Shown piece after piece: positions 41,622-48,879 of a stretch of DNA of 64,000 bases (position 1 is the stretch's first letter; each line of letters starts with the position of its first letter). The stretch lies in NCBI GenBank assembly GCA_017551765.1, contig JAFZKV010000001.1, positions 1 to 64,000 of the forward strand, read 5' to 3'. Below the pieces are notes generated by a model. It had not been told where the DNA came from. It saw only the letters and a program-made list of their open reading frames with translations, and searched no databases. The stretch is from Bacteroidales bacterium (lineage in GTDB: Bacteria; Bacteroidota; Bacteroidia; Bacteroidales; P3). The position numbers and the translations under genes were made by a program.

Positions 41622-42314
41622 TTACAACAAATCCTCAGCAAAGGTTATCTTACGGTTTTTCTCCAATCCTTCCACCACATATATCTTGGTACTGGGCATG
41701 TATTTGCGGACAACGCCGCAGTCGTCGGTGGCCTGGAACATGGGGTCCTGGAGGGCGCGTTGGTAAGCATCGCGAATAAGGGGCAGTCGGAAGGCCTGCG
41801 GGGTTTGGGCTCGCCACATCAGACGCCGTTCCGGGATGCGGGCCACAAAACGTCCCACATCATTCTCGGTGATATCCGGATGCACCTCCCATACAGTGTC
41901 AGTGCTCGGCACCGCCACTCCCACAGCCTCATGAGTCCGCAAAGCGTCAACCACATGGTCGACAATCTGCATCGAGACCATCGGCCGTGCCGCGTCATGC
42001 AGTAGCAAATTGGTGTCATCAGGATAGTCAATATAAGCCATAATGGCGTTGAGGGAGGACATATAGCGCTCCGAGCCGCCATCAATCACCTTGGTCATTT
42101 TACCCCAATGATTGCGGCCGATGATGCGTTCCATCTCGTCTCGCCAATCAGGATGCACCACTACCGCCACTTCATCAATGGCCGAATGGCCGTTGAACAC
42201 CTCAATCGAATACTCTATCACGGCACGTCCTGACAACTGCAGAAACTGCTTAGGCACAGGCGAACCAAATCGGCTGCCGGTACCACCCGCCAAGACCACC
42301 GCAATATTTTTCAT
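41622..42314 (-). CDS. ispD: IspD/TarI-family cytidylyltransferase
   Basis: 230 residues. Signature motifs: VVLAGGTGSRFGSPVPKQFL at the start (CTP binding), HDAARPMVS near residue 104, VPSTDTVWEV, RRLMWRAQTPQAFRL, and the C-terminal KITFAEDLL. The family makes either CDP-methylerythritol (IspD, isoprenoid precursors) or CDP-ribitol (TarI). The neighbouring CDP-polyol transferase favours TarI-like use, but this may also be the only IspD. It overlaps the next upstream gene by 4 bp. Confidence 0.85.
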   Translation of the reverse strand: MKNIAVVLAGGTGSRFGSPVPKQFLQLSGRAVIEYSIEVFNGHSAIDEVAVVVHPDWRDEMERIIGRNHWGKMTKVIDGGSERYMSSLNAIMAYIDYPDDTNLLLHDAARPMVSMQIVDHVVDALRTHEAVGVAVPSTDTVWEVHPDITENDVGRFVARIPERRLMWRAQTPQAFRLPLIRDAYQRALQDPMFQATDDCGVVRKYMPSTKIYVVEGLEKNRKITFAEDLL

Positions 42315-42796
42315 TTCTTCTGCCTATAAATCAACACAAACAAGCCGCACCAGAGGACTACGGCACCAAGCTGCAGCCACCAGACGGTGCCTACCAGCAC
42401 GGCGGGGGCTATCACTAAAGCCTTGAGGAGGTAGTAGATCACCTTGCCGGCCAACACAGCCGTAAGCACGGCCGGCAACGCTGCCCAACGGCGCGAGAGC
42501 ACACCGAAGAGCGTGGCCACCGTGGCCAACTCAGCCATCATGCAGACCATCTTCGGGGCCGCAGGCATACCGGTGACAAGGCACGACACCAAAGGCATCA
42601 GCACTGCCAACAGCAGCGCATTGCGCCAATCGCGTCCCAGCAGCAGACCTGCCAAAAGCAACGCCAACATGGGGTTGAGCATATACAGCGGCACCGCCAG
42701 CAGATGCGACACCGTGGGTATCAGGCAGGCCGCCCCCACAAGAGCCACATCCGTCAGCGCCAGACGCACTATCTTATTGCTTTTTATATTCTCCAT
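42311..42796 (-). CDS. Small polytopic membrane protein, ECF-transporter S-component-like
   Basis: 161 residues with five or six hydrophobic helices and few polar residues. The alternation of Ala/Leu/Val helices with short loops and its size match substrate-binding (S) components of ECF vitamin transporters, but there is no motif that fixes the ligand, and no ATPase genes are nearby. It overlaps the ispD-like start by ATGA, so the two are translationally coupled. Could also be an unrelated small membrane protein. Confidence 0.6.
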   Translation of the reverse strand: MENIKSNKIVRLALTDVALVGAACLIPTVSHLLAVPLYMLNPMLALLLAGLLLGRDWRNALLLAVLMPLVSCLVTGMPAAPKMVCMMAELATVATLFGVLSRRWAALPAVLTAVLAGKVIYYLLKALVIAPAVLVGTVWWLQLGAVVLWCGLFVLIYRQKK

Positions 42797-42833
42797 AATT
42801 ATAATATTTAAACCAATAACTCCACCAAGCCGC

Positions 42834-42894
42834 TTTTATTGTGCCCACGCGAAAATATTTCCACACCAGCACAATAAAACGCTCATTTTCGCGT
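42834..42894. promoter_or_regulatory. Two interleaved perfect inverted repeats
   Basis: TTTTATTGTGC (42834-42844) pairs with 42869-42879, while ACGCGAAAAT (42847-42856) pairs with 42885-42894. The order A-B-A'-B' allows a pseudoknot in RNA, or two overlapping operator sites in DNA. It lies between the divergent 42796 and 42919 starts. Confidence 0.7.
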
Positions 42895-42918
42895 AATAGG
42901 AAGAAAATGTCACATCGC

Positions 42919-43950
42919 ATGAAAAAGAACATCCTCTTTTTGGCCGCACTGATGCTCCTCAGCCTCTGCGCCACAGCCCAGAACAAGATTGACAATCAAG
43001 GCCGCCGTCAAGGCCATTGGATCCGTACCGACAAAGACGGCACCAAGATCTACGAGGGCGACTTCATCGACGGCCAGGAAACCGGAACCTTCCTTTACTA
43101 CTACCCCGACGGAACACTCCGCATCCGCAACACCTACACCGAACCCGGCGTGCGCTGCGACCATGAGGCCTACGACGAGAAAGGCCACCTGCTGGTCCGC
43201 GGCCACTACGACCGCCGCAACCGCGACGGCCTCTGGCAATTCTACTCCGAGGACGGCCGTCTGGTCAAGGAAGCCAACTACCGCATGGGCATCAAGGATG
43301 GCCTCCACGTCATCTACACCCAGACGGGCGACACCGCCGAGGTGACCCATTGGAGTAACAACCACCGCCACGGCCGCTGGTGGAAACGCATCGGCACCAA
43401 CGGCTACATCACAGGCACCTATGTCAACGGCGGCCTCGAGGGCAAGCTGGTCGAATTCGACGAGCAAGGGCTTGTACGCCGCGTAGGCAACTACAAGGAC
43501 GGCCTCAAACACGGCAGCTACTACTACTATGAGCAAGGCAAGGTGACCATCGACGAGCGCTGGGAGCACGGTATGATGGCCGACCGCAAGGTGCGCCTGC
43601 TCACCCCCGATGAGGAATTTGTCTCCATCCACGACATTGTCTGCCTCACCCCGCAAGGCAAAAGCAAAGTAATCCTTGTCTTCAGCGACGGCAGCAAGAA
43701 GGTCAGCCTCGAGAGCGCCGACCTCCTCTACGAGCGCATCGGCGACGAACTCTTCGACTGCGCCAACCGCAAGAGCCGCGTCATGGTAGCCCGCCGTGCA
43801 GTGCAGGGTCTCGGCAAGGACGCCGAAGAGCGCGACATACTGCTTCTCGAGCCACAACCCGACTTCCCCATCTTCCCCGACGAGGACGGCATCAAGATGG
43901 TGCGCAGCCGTCAATACGACGACGAGCCTGCCTTGAAAGAGAAGGAATAG
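42919..43950 (+). CDS. Secreted MORN-repeat protein (YwqK-like)
   Basis: 343 residues from ATG at 42919, which begins the signal peptide MKKNILFLAALMLLSLCATAQ; earlier starts at 42841 and 42907 add charged residues. Seven or so MORN-type repeats follow (QGRRQGHWIRTDKDG, YEGDFIDGQETGTFLYYYPDG, RNRDGLWQFYSEDGRL, KDGLHVIYTQTGD, RHGRWW, KHGSYYYYEQGK). The last 110 residues are a different, unrecognised domain. Such proteins are sometimes annotated as antitoxins, but a signal peptide argues against that. No partner gene is evident. Confidence 0.85.
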   Translation: MKKNILFLAALMLLSLCATAQNKIDNQGRRQGHWIRTDKDGTKIYEGDFIDGQETGTFLYYYPDGTLRIRNTYTEPGVRCDHEAYDEKGHLLVRGHYDRRNRDGLWQFYSEDGRLVKEANYRMGIKDGLHVIYTQTGDTAEVTHWSNNHRHGRWWKRIGTNGYITGTYVNGGLEGKLVEFDEQGLVRRVGNYKDGLKHGSYYYYEQGKVTIDERWEHGMMADRKVRLLTPDEEFVSIHDIVCLTPQGKSKVILVFSDGSKKVSLESADLLYERIGDELFDCANRKSRVMVARRAVQGLGKDAEERDILLLEPQPDFPIFPDEDGIKMVRSRQYDDEPALKEKE

Positions 43951-43954
43951 GCAC

Positions 43955-44087
43955 AAAAATGAAGCAGCCCCAAGACCGGGGCCGCCTCAACCATTAAACA
44001 CTATTACAAATCCCAAATTTAGAAGGTATTCGGGCAACCTTTTGTTATTGATTTCGAGGAAAAAACCATAAAAAAATCCCCGAAACC
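43955..44087 (-). ncRNA. Candidate small RNA (about 130 nt) or micro-ORF transcript
   Basis: A full-consensus promoter on the minus strand (TTTG 44121-44124, 19 bp, TATCTTTG 44094-44101) points away from mtaB into the 190-bp spacer. A hairpin at 43964-43985 followed by UUCAUUUUUG ends the unit. In the minus-strand RNA the stem GCGGCCCC/GGGGCUGC is fully paired through a G-U wobble, whereas the plus-strand RNA would have an A-C mismatch, so the minus strand is the functional one. The unit contains one 16-codon frame (44019-44069, MVFSSKSITKGCPNTF). Confidence 0.6.
43961..43988 (-). terminator. Terminator of the candidate small RNA
   Basis: Eight-pair stem (one G-U in the minus-strand RNA) followed by UUCAUUUUU. 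It stands just beyond the stop of the convergent MORN gene. Confidence 0.65.
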
Positions 44088-44093
44088 ACATGG

Positions 44094-44124
44094 CAAAGAT
44101 ACAACATTTTTTTTATCCGGCAAA
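44094..44124 (-). promoter_or_regulatory. Bacteroidota-type promoter for the candidate small RNA
   Basis: TTTG (44121-44124) and TATCTTTG (44094-44101) at 19-bp spacing, the same arrangement as the purA promoter. No annotated minus-strand gene lies downstream. Confidence 0.75.
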
Positions 44125-44139
44125 ATTTTTTCAAAAAAA

Positions 44140-45336
44140 GTGACCGTCTCCGCCCACACCCTCGGCTGCAAACTCAACTTCGCCGAAACCTCCGACACCC
44201 TGCGCCGCCTTGCCGCCGAAGGCCACACCATCGTTCCCTGGGGCCAGCGGGCCGACCTCTACCTCATCAACACCTGCACCGTCACCGCCGTAGCCGAAAA
44301 GAAATGCCGCGCCGCCATCCGTCAGGCCCACCGCCTCAACCCCGGCGCCCAGATTGTGGTCATGGGCTGCTTCGCACAGGTGGCTGCCGAGGAAATCAGC
44401 AAGTTACCAGGTGTCACCCAAGTGCTGGGCAACGACAGCAAGCGCCTCCTCTCCTACTCCGGCGAGGACCGCACGCGCATCTTCTTCAAAATACAGGACG
44501 GCTGCGACTACTTCTGCACCTACTGCGCCATCCCCTACGCCCGCGGCCGCTCGCGCTCGGCCACCATCGAGGAGACCCTCTGCATGGCCCGTCGCATCGC
44601 CGACAAGGGTGCCAAAGAGATGGTGCTCACCGGCGTCAACACCGGCACCTTCGGTCAGCAGCACGGAGAATCTTTTTTAGAACTTCTAAAACAATTAGAT
44701 AAATTAGAAGGCATCCTCCGTTACCGCATTTCAAGTATCGAACCCAACCTGCTCACCGACGACATCATCGACTTCGTGGCCCACAGCCGCGCCTTCCTGC
44801 CCCACTTCCACATCCCCCTCCAGGCCGGCTCCGACCACGTACTCCAGCTCATGCACCGTCGCTACGACACCGCCCTATATCGCGACAAACTACTGAAAAT
44901 CAAATCTGTCATGCCCGATGCCTGCATCGCCGCCGACGTGATGGCGGGCTTCAACGGCGAAAGCGAGGAAGAGTTCGCCAAAGTACTCAGTTTCATTGAC
45001 TCGCTGCCCATCTCCTACCTCCACGTCTTCACCTACAGCGACCGCCCCGGCACCGCCGCCTTGAAGCTGGGCGAGAAAGTGCCCGTCAGCGTGCGACACG
45101 AGCACACCGCCCGTCTGCTCGAGCTCAGCGAGTGCAAACACAAAGCCTTCATCGACAGCCAGCTGGGGAAAACACGCCCCGTCCTCTGGGAATCCACACA
45201 GCATGGCGGTACCATGCAGGGGTGGACCGACAACTACATCCGCGTCGGCCGACCCTACGACCCCTCGAAAGTCAACACCGTGGAGGAGGTGACACTCACC
45301 GCCGCGAACACAATAAAAGAGGCCGCCTCAGACTGA
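44140..45336 (+). CDS. mtaB: tRNA t6A37 C2-methylthiotransferase
   Basis: MtaB converts t6A to ms2t6A at position 37 of tRNAs reading ANN codons, using two iron-sulfur clusters. 398 residues from GTG at 44140. The N-terminal MTTase domain begins HTLGCKLNFAETSDTL and holds NTCTVTAVAEKKCR and VMGCFAQV (cluster cysteines). The radical SAM motif is CDYFCTYCAIPYARGRSRS near residue 122. SIEPNL and HIPLQAGSDHVLQLMHRRY follow, and the C-terminus is TRAM-like. An AT-rich 9-bp periodic stretch (44669-44704) encodes LELLKQLDKLE at a position that is conserved in relatives. No plus-strand promoter was found close to the start. Confidence 0.95.
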   Translation: MTVSAHTLGCKLNFAETSDTLRRLAAEGHTIVPWGQRADLYLINTCTVTAVAEKKCRAAIRQAHRLNPGAQIVVMGCFAQVAAEEISKLPGVTQVLGNDSKRLLSYSGEDRTRIFFKIQDGCDYFCTYCAIPYARGRSRSATIEETLCMARRIADKGAKEMVLTGVNTGTFGQQHGESFLELLKQLDKLEGILRYRISSIEPNLLTDDIIDFVAHSRAFLPHFHIPLQAGSDHVLQLMHRRYDTALYRDKLLKIKSVMPDACIAADVMAGFNGESEEEFAKVLSFIDSLPISYLHVFTYSDRPGTAALKLGEKVPVSVRHEHTARLLELSECKHKAFIDSQLGKTRPVLWESTQHGGTMQGWTDNYIRVGRPYDPSKVNTVEEVTLTAANTIKEAASD

Positions 45337-45351
45337 AGCGGCCTCTTTTGT
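45315..45351. terminator. Bidirectional terminator between mtaB and aqpZ
   Basis: A 12-bp stem (AAAAGAGGCCGC with GCGGCCTCTTTT) with an 11-base loop that contains the mtaB stop codon. A and T runs on both sides. Confidence 0.9.
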
Positions 45352-45369
45352 TTTGGCTTGACAAAGCAA

Positions 45370-46101
45370 TCAATCCTTCTTGCAGCACTTCTTGCAGCAG
45401 CAGTCGCCGCAGACGAGCTTGTAGAACAGGCCGGCCAAAGCGGCGCCCACCAGCGGGGCCACGATGAAGAGCCACAGCTGACTGCAGGCACTCCAGGTGG
45501 TGCAGTCGCTGAAGATGGCCTGGCTGATGCTGCGGGCGGGGTTGACGCTGGTGTTGGTCAGCGGGATGGAGACCAGGTGTATGAGCGTCAGCGTGAGGCC
45601 GATAGCCAATCCGGCAGCCTTGGTGTTGCTGCGCTCGTCGGTGGCACCGAGAATGACCATCAGGAAGACGAAGGTCAGCACAGCCTCGACGATAAAGGCT
45701 CCAATCCAGCCGATATTGAGGTAGCCCTCACCGGCGGCAGCCTGGAAATCAGCGCCGAAGCCGTTGGCGGCAAAGACGCCCGTGTGGCCCATGCCGGCGG
45801 CAGTCCACACAGCATACAACACGGCACCGGCAACAACGGCGCCCACAATCTGGCTCACCCAATAGAGGAGCATGTCCTTGAAACTCATACGGCCATTGAC
45901 CCACACGCCGAACGAGACGGCGGGGTTGAGATGCGCGCCGCTGACGTGGCCAATGCCGTAGGCCATAGCAATGACAGTGAGGCCGAAAGCGATGGCCACA
46001 CCGAGGAAACCGACGTGTCCGAACAGCGCGGTGCCGCAGCCGCCCAGAACCAGCACGAAGGTACCGAAACCTTCTGCCAACATCTTGTTACAAATCTTCA
46101 T
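45370..46101 (-). CDS. aqpZ: Aquaporin Z-type water channel
   Basis: 243 residues, six membrane helices plus the two half-helices with NPA motifs (SGAHLNPAVSFG near residue 60 and TSVNPARSI near 190). GCGTALF and the FGLTVIAMAYGIGHVSG segment match AqpZ rather than glycerol facilitators. The C-terminus is unusual: six cysteines in ten residues (CGDCCCKKCC), which should lie in the cytoplasm and could bind metal or sense redox state. Single gene with terminators on both sides. Confidence 0.95.
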   Translation of the reverse strand: MKICNKMLAEGFGTFVLVLGGCGTALFGHVGFLGVAIAFGLTVIAMAYGIGHVSGAHLNPAVSFGVWVNGRMSFKDMLLYWVSQIVGAVVAGAVLYAVWTAAGMGHTGVFAANGFGADFQAAAGEGYLNIGWIGAFIVEAVLTFVFLMVILGATDERSNTKAAGLAIGLTLTLIHLVSIPLTNTSVNPARSISQAIFSDCTTWSACSQLWLFIVAPLVGAALAGLFYKLVCGDCCCKKCCKKD

Positions 46102-46193
46102 AATATTATAGTTTTAGTTGGTTAGTATTTGTTCAGATTAACGCAAATTAACAAAACTTATTGTGCCACGGGGATATTTTTTTGCATCTATTT

Positions 46194-46465
46194 ATGTCGT
46201 GCACGACCTAATTGTATCAAGACCGTGTCAGCACCGTAAGTACACCGCCTTTTCTCCGACTGCAGTCGGACTTCGGTCGGACCACACTCGGACTTGAGTC
46301 GGAGCAGAATCGAAGAAAATAGGGTTTTATACACTAAACCACAGCGACTTAGGGCGAATTTACCGTAATACAGCCGTATTTGGGCACAGAAAAGGGGGCC
46401 TCCGATGCCGGAAGCCCCCGTTGTATAAACTCTAAAATATCCTATTTATATCGTGCACGACATAA
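46194..46465 (-). repeat. Paired-palindrome element, copy C (inverted)
   Basis: Palindromes at 46194-46209 and 46446-46465, cores 254 bp apart. The TCCGACT array (about 46255-46305) runs in the opposite sense to copies A and B; its hairpin is TCCGACTGCAGTCGGA at 46255-46270. The right palindrome ends one base before the proS stop codon and the proS terminator lies inside the element. Fills most of the 46102-46466 spacer; I see no gene there. Confidence 0.85.
46390..46419 (-). terminator. Terminator of proS
   Basis: GGGGGCUUCC pairs with GGAGGCCCCC (one G-U) around a six-base loop, then UUUUCUG, on the minus strand. About 50 bp after the proS stop. Confidence 0.8.
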
Positions 46466-46466
46466 T

Positions 46467-47939
46467 TTAGTAACTGCGGGCGAAGACGACGCGGCGATGG
46501 CTGGGCTTGCCGCTGTAGATGCACTTGCCCTCCTCCTCGACGGCGTCGTAGGGGATGCAGCGGATGGTGGCCTTGGTCTCCTCCTTGATGCGCTCCTCGG
46601 TCTCGGCGGTGCCGTCCCAATGGCAGAGCAGGAAGCCGTTCTTCTCAATCTCGACCTTGAAGTCTTCCCATGTGTCGACCTTGCGGGTCATCGAGGCGCG
46701 GAAGTCGGCGGCCTTCTTGAAGAGGTTGGCCTGGATGGTCTCCATAAGCTCGTAGACGTGGTCGGCGATACCCTCGATAGGCATGGTGATTTTCTCCAGC
46801 GTGTCGCGGCGGCAGACCTCGCAGGTGCCGTTCTCCAGGTCGCGCGGACCGATGGCGAGGCGCACGGGGACGCCCTTGAACTCGTACTCGTTGAACTTCC
46901 AGCCGGGCTTGTATTCGGGGCGGTTGTCGTATTTCACCACAAGACCCTTGGCTTCGAGGGCTTTCACGATGGGAGCGATGTGCTCGTCGAGCTGGCGCTG
47001 CTGCTCGTCGCTCTTGCAGATGGGCACGATGGCCACGTGGATGGGGGCCAGACGCGGCGGCAGCACGAGGCCGTTGTCGTCGCTGTGGGTCATGATGAGG
47101 GCACCCATCAGACGGGTGCTGACGCCCCACGAGGTGGCCCAGACATACTCGAGCTGGTTCTGCTTGTTAAGGAACTGCACCTCGAAGGCCTTGGCGAAGT
47201 TCTGACCGAGGAAGTGGCTGGTGCCGGCCTGGAGGGCCTTGCCGTCCTGCATCATGGCCTCGATGCAGAGGGTGTCGAGGGCGCCGGCGAAGCGCTCGTT
47301 GGGGCTCTTGTGGCCCTTGATGACGGGCACAGCCATGTATTGCTCCGCAAAGTCGCCGTAGACTTCAAGCATGCGGCGCGCCTCCTCCTCGGCCTCCTCG
47401 CGGGTGGCGTGGGCGGTGTGGCCTTCCTGCCACAGGAACTCGGCGGTGCGGAGGAACATGCGGGTGCGCATCTCCCAGCGCACGACGTTGGCCCATTGGT
47501 TGCAGAGGATGGGCAGGTCGCGGTAGGACTTGATCCAATTCTTATAGGTGCTCCAGATGATGGTCTCGGAGGTGGGTCGCACAACAAGCTCTTCCTCGAG
47601 CTTGGCGTTGGGGTCGACCACCACGCCGCTGCCGTCGGGGGCGTTCATCAGGCGGTGGTGCGTCACCACGGCGCACTCCTTGGCAAACCCCTCCACATGC
47701 TCGGCCTCGCGGCTGAGGAAGGACTTGGGGATGAAGAGCGGGAAATAAGCGTTGACGTGGCCGGTGGCCTTGAACATGCTGTCGAGTTGGTGCTGCATCT
47801 TCTCCCAGATGGCGTAGCCGTAGGGTTTTATCACCATGCAGCCGCGGACGGCGCTCTGCTCGGCGAGGTCGGCGCGCACCACAAGTTCATTGTACCATTC
47901 GGAGTAGTTTTCACTGCGTTTAGGAAAGTCTTTTGCCAT
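46467..47939 (-). CDS. proS: Prolyl-tRNA synthetase, ProS type 3 (archaeal/eukaryal type)
   Basis: Class II synthetase charging tRNA-Pro. 490 residues, the length of the short form without the bacterial editing insertion. Motif 2 is [29 protein letters not shown] near residue 150, preceded by [24 protein letters not shown]. The anticodon-binding domain follows ([58 protein letters not shown]), then the C-terminal zinc-like domain ending FARSY. ATG at 47939 lies about 55 bp from a likely start of transcription. Confidence 0.96.
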   Translation of the reverse strand: MAKDFPKRSENYSEWYNELVVRADLAEQSAVRGCMVIKPYGYAIWEKMQHQLDSMFKATGHVNAYFPLFIPKSFLSREAEHVEGFAKECAVVTHHRLMNAPDGSGVVVDPNAKLEEELVVRPTSETIIWSTYKNWIKSYRDLPILCNQWANVVRWEMRTRMFLRTAEFLWQEGHTAHATREEAEEEARRMLEVYGDFAEQYMAVPVIKGHKSPNERFAGALDTLCIEAMMQDGKALQAGTSHFLGQNFAKAFEVQFLNKQNQLEYVWATSWGVSTRLMGALIMTHSDDNGLVLPPRLAPIHVAIVPICKSDEQQRQLDEHIAPIVKALEAKGLVVKYDNRPEYKPGWKFNEYEFKGVPVRLAIGPRDLENGTCEVCRRDTLEKITMPIEGIADHVYELMETIQANLFKKAADFRASMTRKVDTWEDFKVEIEKNGFLLCHWDGTAETEERIKEETKATIRCIPYDAVEEEGKCIYSGKPSHRRVVFARSY

Positions 47940-47976
47940 ATTTTTATTTTATCTCTTATACAATAAACAGCGTAAT

Positions 47977-48867
47977 ATGCCGTTTTCAAAAACGATTGCA
48001 AAATTACAGAAAAAAACGCACGTGGTGAAATCTTTTCTCAAGATAATAGGCAAACAACTGATACTCATCGTCTTTTTAGGCACCCTCATTACAGGTGCAA
48101 AGGCGCAGGTGAAGTTGACGGTGGACACCTTGGAGTGCCATATTGTCAGTTTTTCGGTCGGGATGCTGGCACCCGCATGGGGTGCGCACACCGGCGGGAT
48201 GCCCAACGGAAGCATGTCGGACCTGTACAAGTCGCCCTACATCGACTTCGGCCTGGAGTGGAACTACAAGTACCAGAACAATTGGATGCTCGCCTTCGAC
48301 GCCGACTTGTGGTTCGGCGGGTCGAGCGACAACCTGCAGCAACGCGAAGTTCGCATGGGCAACGTGTACACCCACGGCGGGTACGCCATGAGTTGGGGCG
48401 GCTACGACGGAGTGGTGACGGCCTACAATCGAGGTATCGCCGCGCGGCCGGGAGTGGCCAAGATTATCACCGTGCTGCCCAAGAACCCCAACTCGGGCAT
48501 CCTGGTGAAGCTCAGCGGCGGCTGGTTCATGCAGAAGACCGTCTTCACCCAGGACTTCAACCAAACACCCGTGCCGCAGCTCAGCGGCAACTACGCCAAG
48601 CTCTATGACCACCTGCGCAACGGGGCCATACTCACCGAAAGCATCGGCTTCGTGTACATGAGCAACTACTCCTCCTACGTCAATGTCAAACTCACCTTCG
48701 ACCTGAGCCAATGCTGGAGCTGGTCCTCGCGCCCCTACACCATCGACAACCTGATGGGGCTCAGCGGCAAGGACCACAACACCTACTTCGACCTGCTCTA
48801 CGGCTTCCGGCTCACCTGGATGTTCCCCTTCACGGGCAAGACCACCTATGACTATTACTATTATTGA
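47977..48867 (+). CDS. Predicted outer-membrane protein, function unknown
   Basis: 296 residues. A long basic N-region precedes the hydrophobic signal QLILIVFLGTLITGAKAQ; GTG codons at 48022 or 48025 would give a more normal signal peptide, and the minus-strand proS promoter lies inside the first codons, so the true start may be later than ATG at 47977. The mature part is rich in alternating aromatic strands (YIDFGLEWNYKYQNNWMLAFDADLWFGG) and ends in a Tyr run (KTTYDYYYY), as expected for a beta-barrel. It lies 12 bp before waaA. Confidence 0.75.
   Translation: MPFSKTIAKLQKKTHVVKSFLKIIGKQLILIVFLGTLITGAKAQVKLTVDTLECHIVSFSVGMLAPAWGAHTGGMPNGSMSDLYKSPYIDFGLEWNYKYQNNWMLAFDADLWFGGSSDNLQQREVRMGNVYTHGGYAMSWGGYDGVVTAYNRGIAARPGVAKIITVLPKNPNSGILVKLSGGWFMQKTVFTQDFNQTPVPQLSGNYAKLYDHLRNGAILTESIGFVYMSNYSSYVNVKLTFDLSQCWSWSSRPYTIDNLMGLSGKDHNTYFDLLYGFRLTWMFPFTGKTTYDYYYY
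47999..48006 (-). promoter_or_regulatory. Putative -7 box for proS
   Basis: TAATTTTG on the minus strand, about 60 bp before the proS ATG, with TTTC (one mismatch to TTTG) 20 bp further up. Confidence 0.5.
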
Positions 48868-48879
48868 TTTAGCAAGAAT

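Noticed and set aside
41428-41779. Plus-strand frames after the fusion gene
   Set aside because: They are shadows of the ispD-like gene and its relic on the other strand, with no start context or family.
42919-43950. MORN protein as an antitoxin of a toxin-antitoxin pair
   Set aside because: It has a signal peptide and no small toxin gene beside it. The common database label for YwqK-like proteins is not evidence of function.
46102-46193. Promoter for aqpZ
   Set aside because: CAAATTAA and CAAAACTT resemble but do not meet the reverse of TAnnTTTG, so no promoter is claimed.
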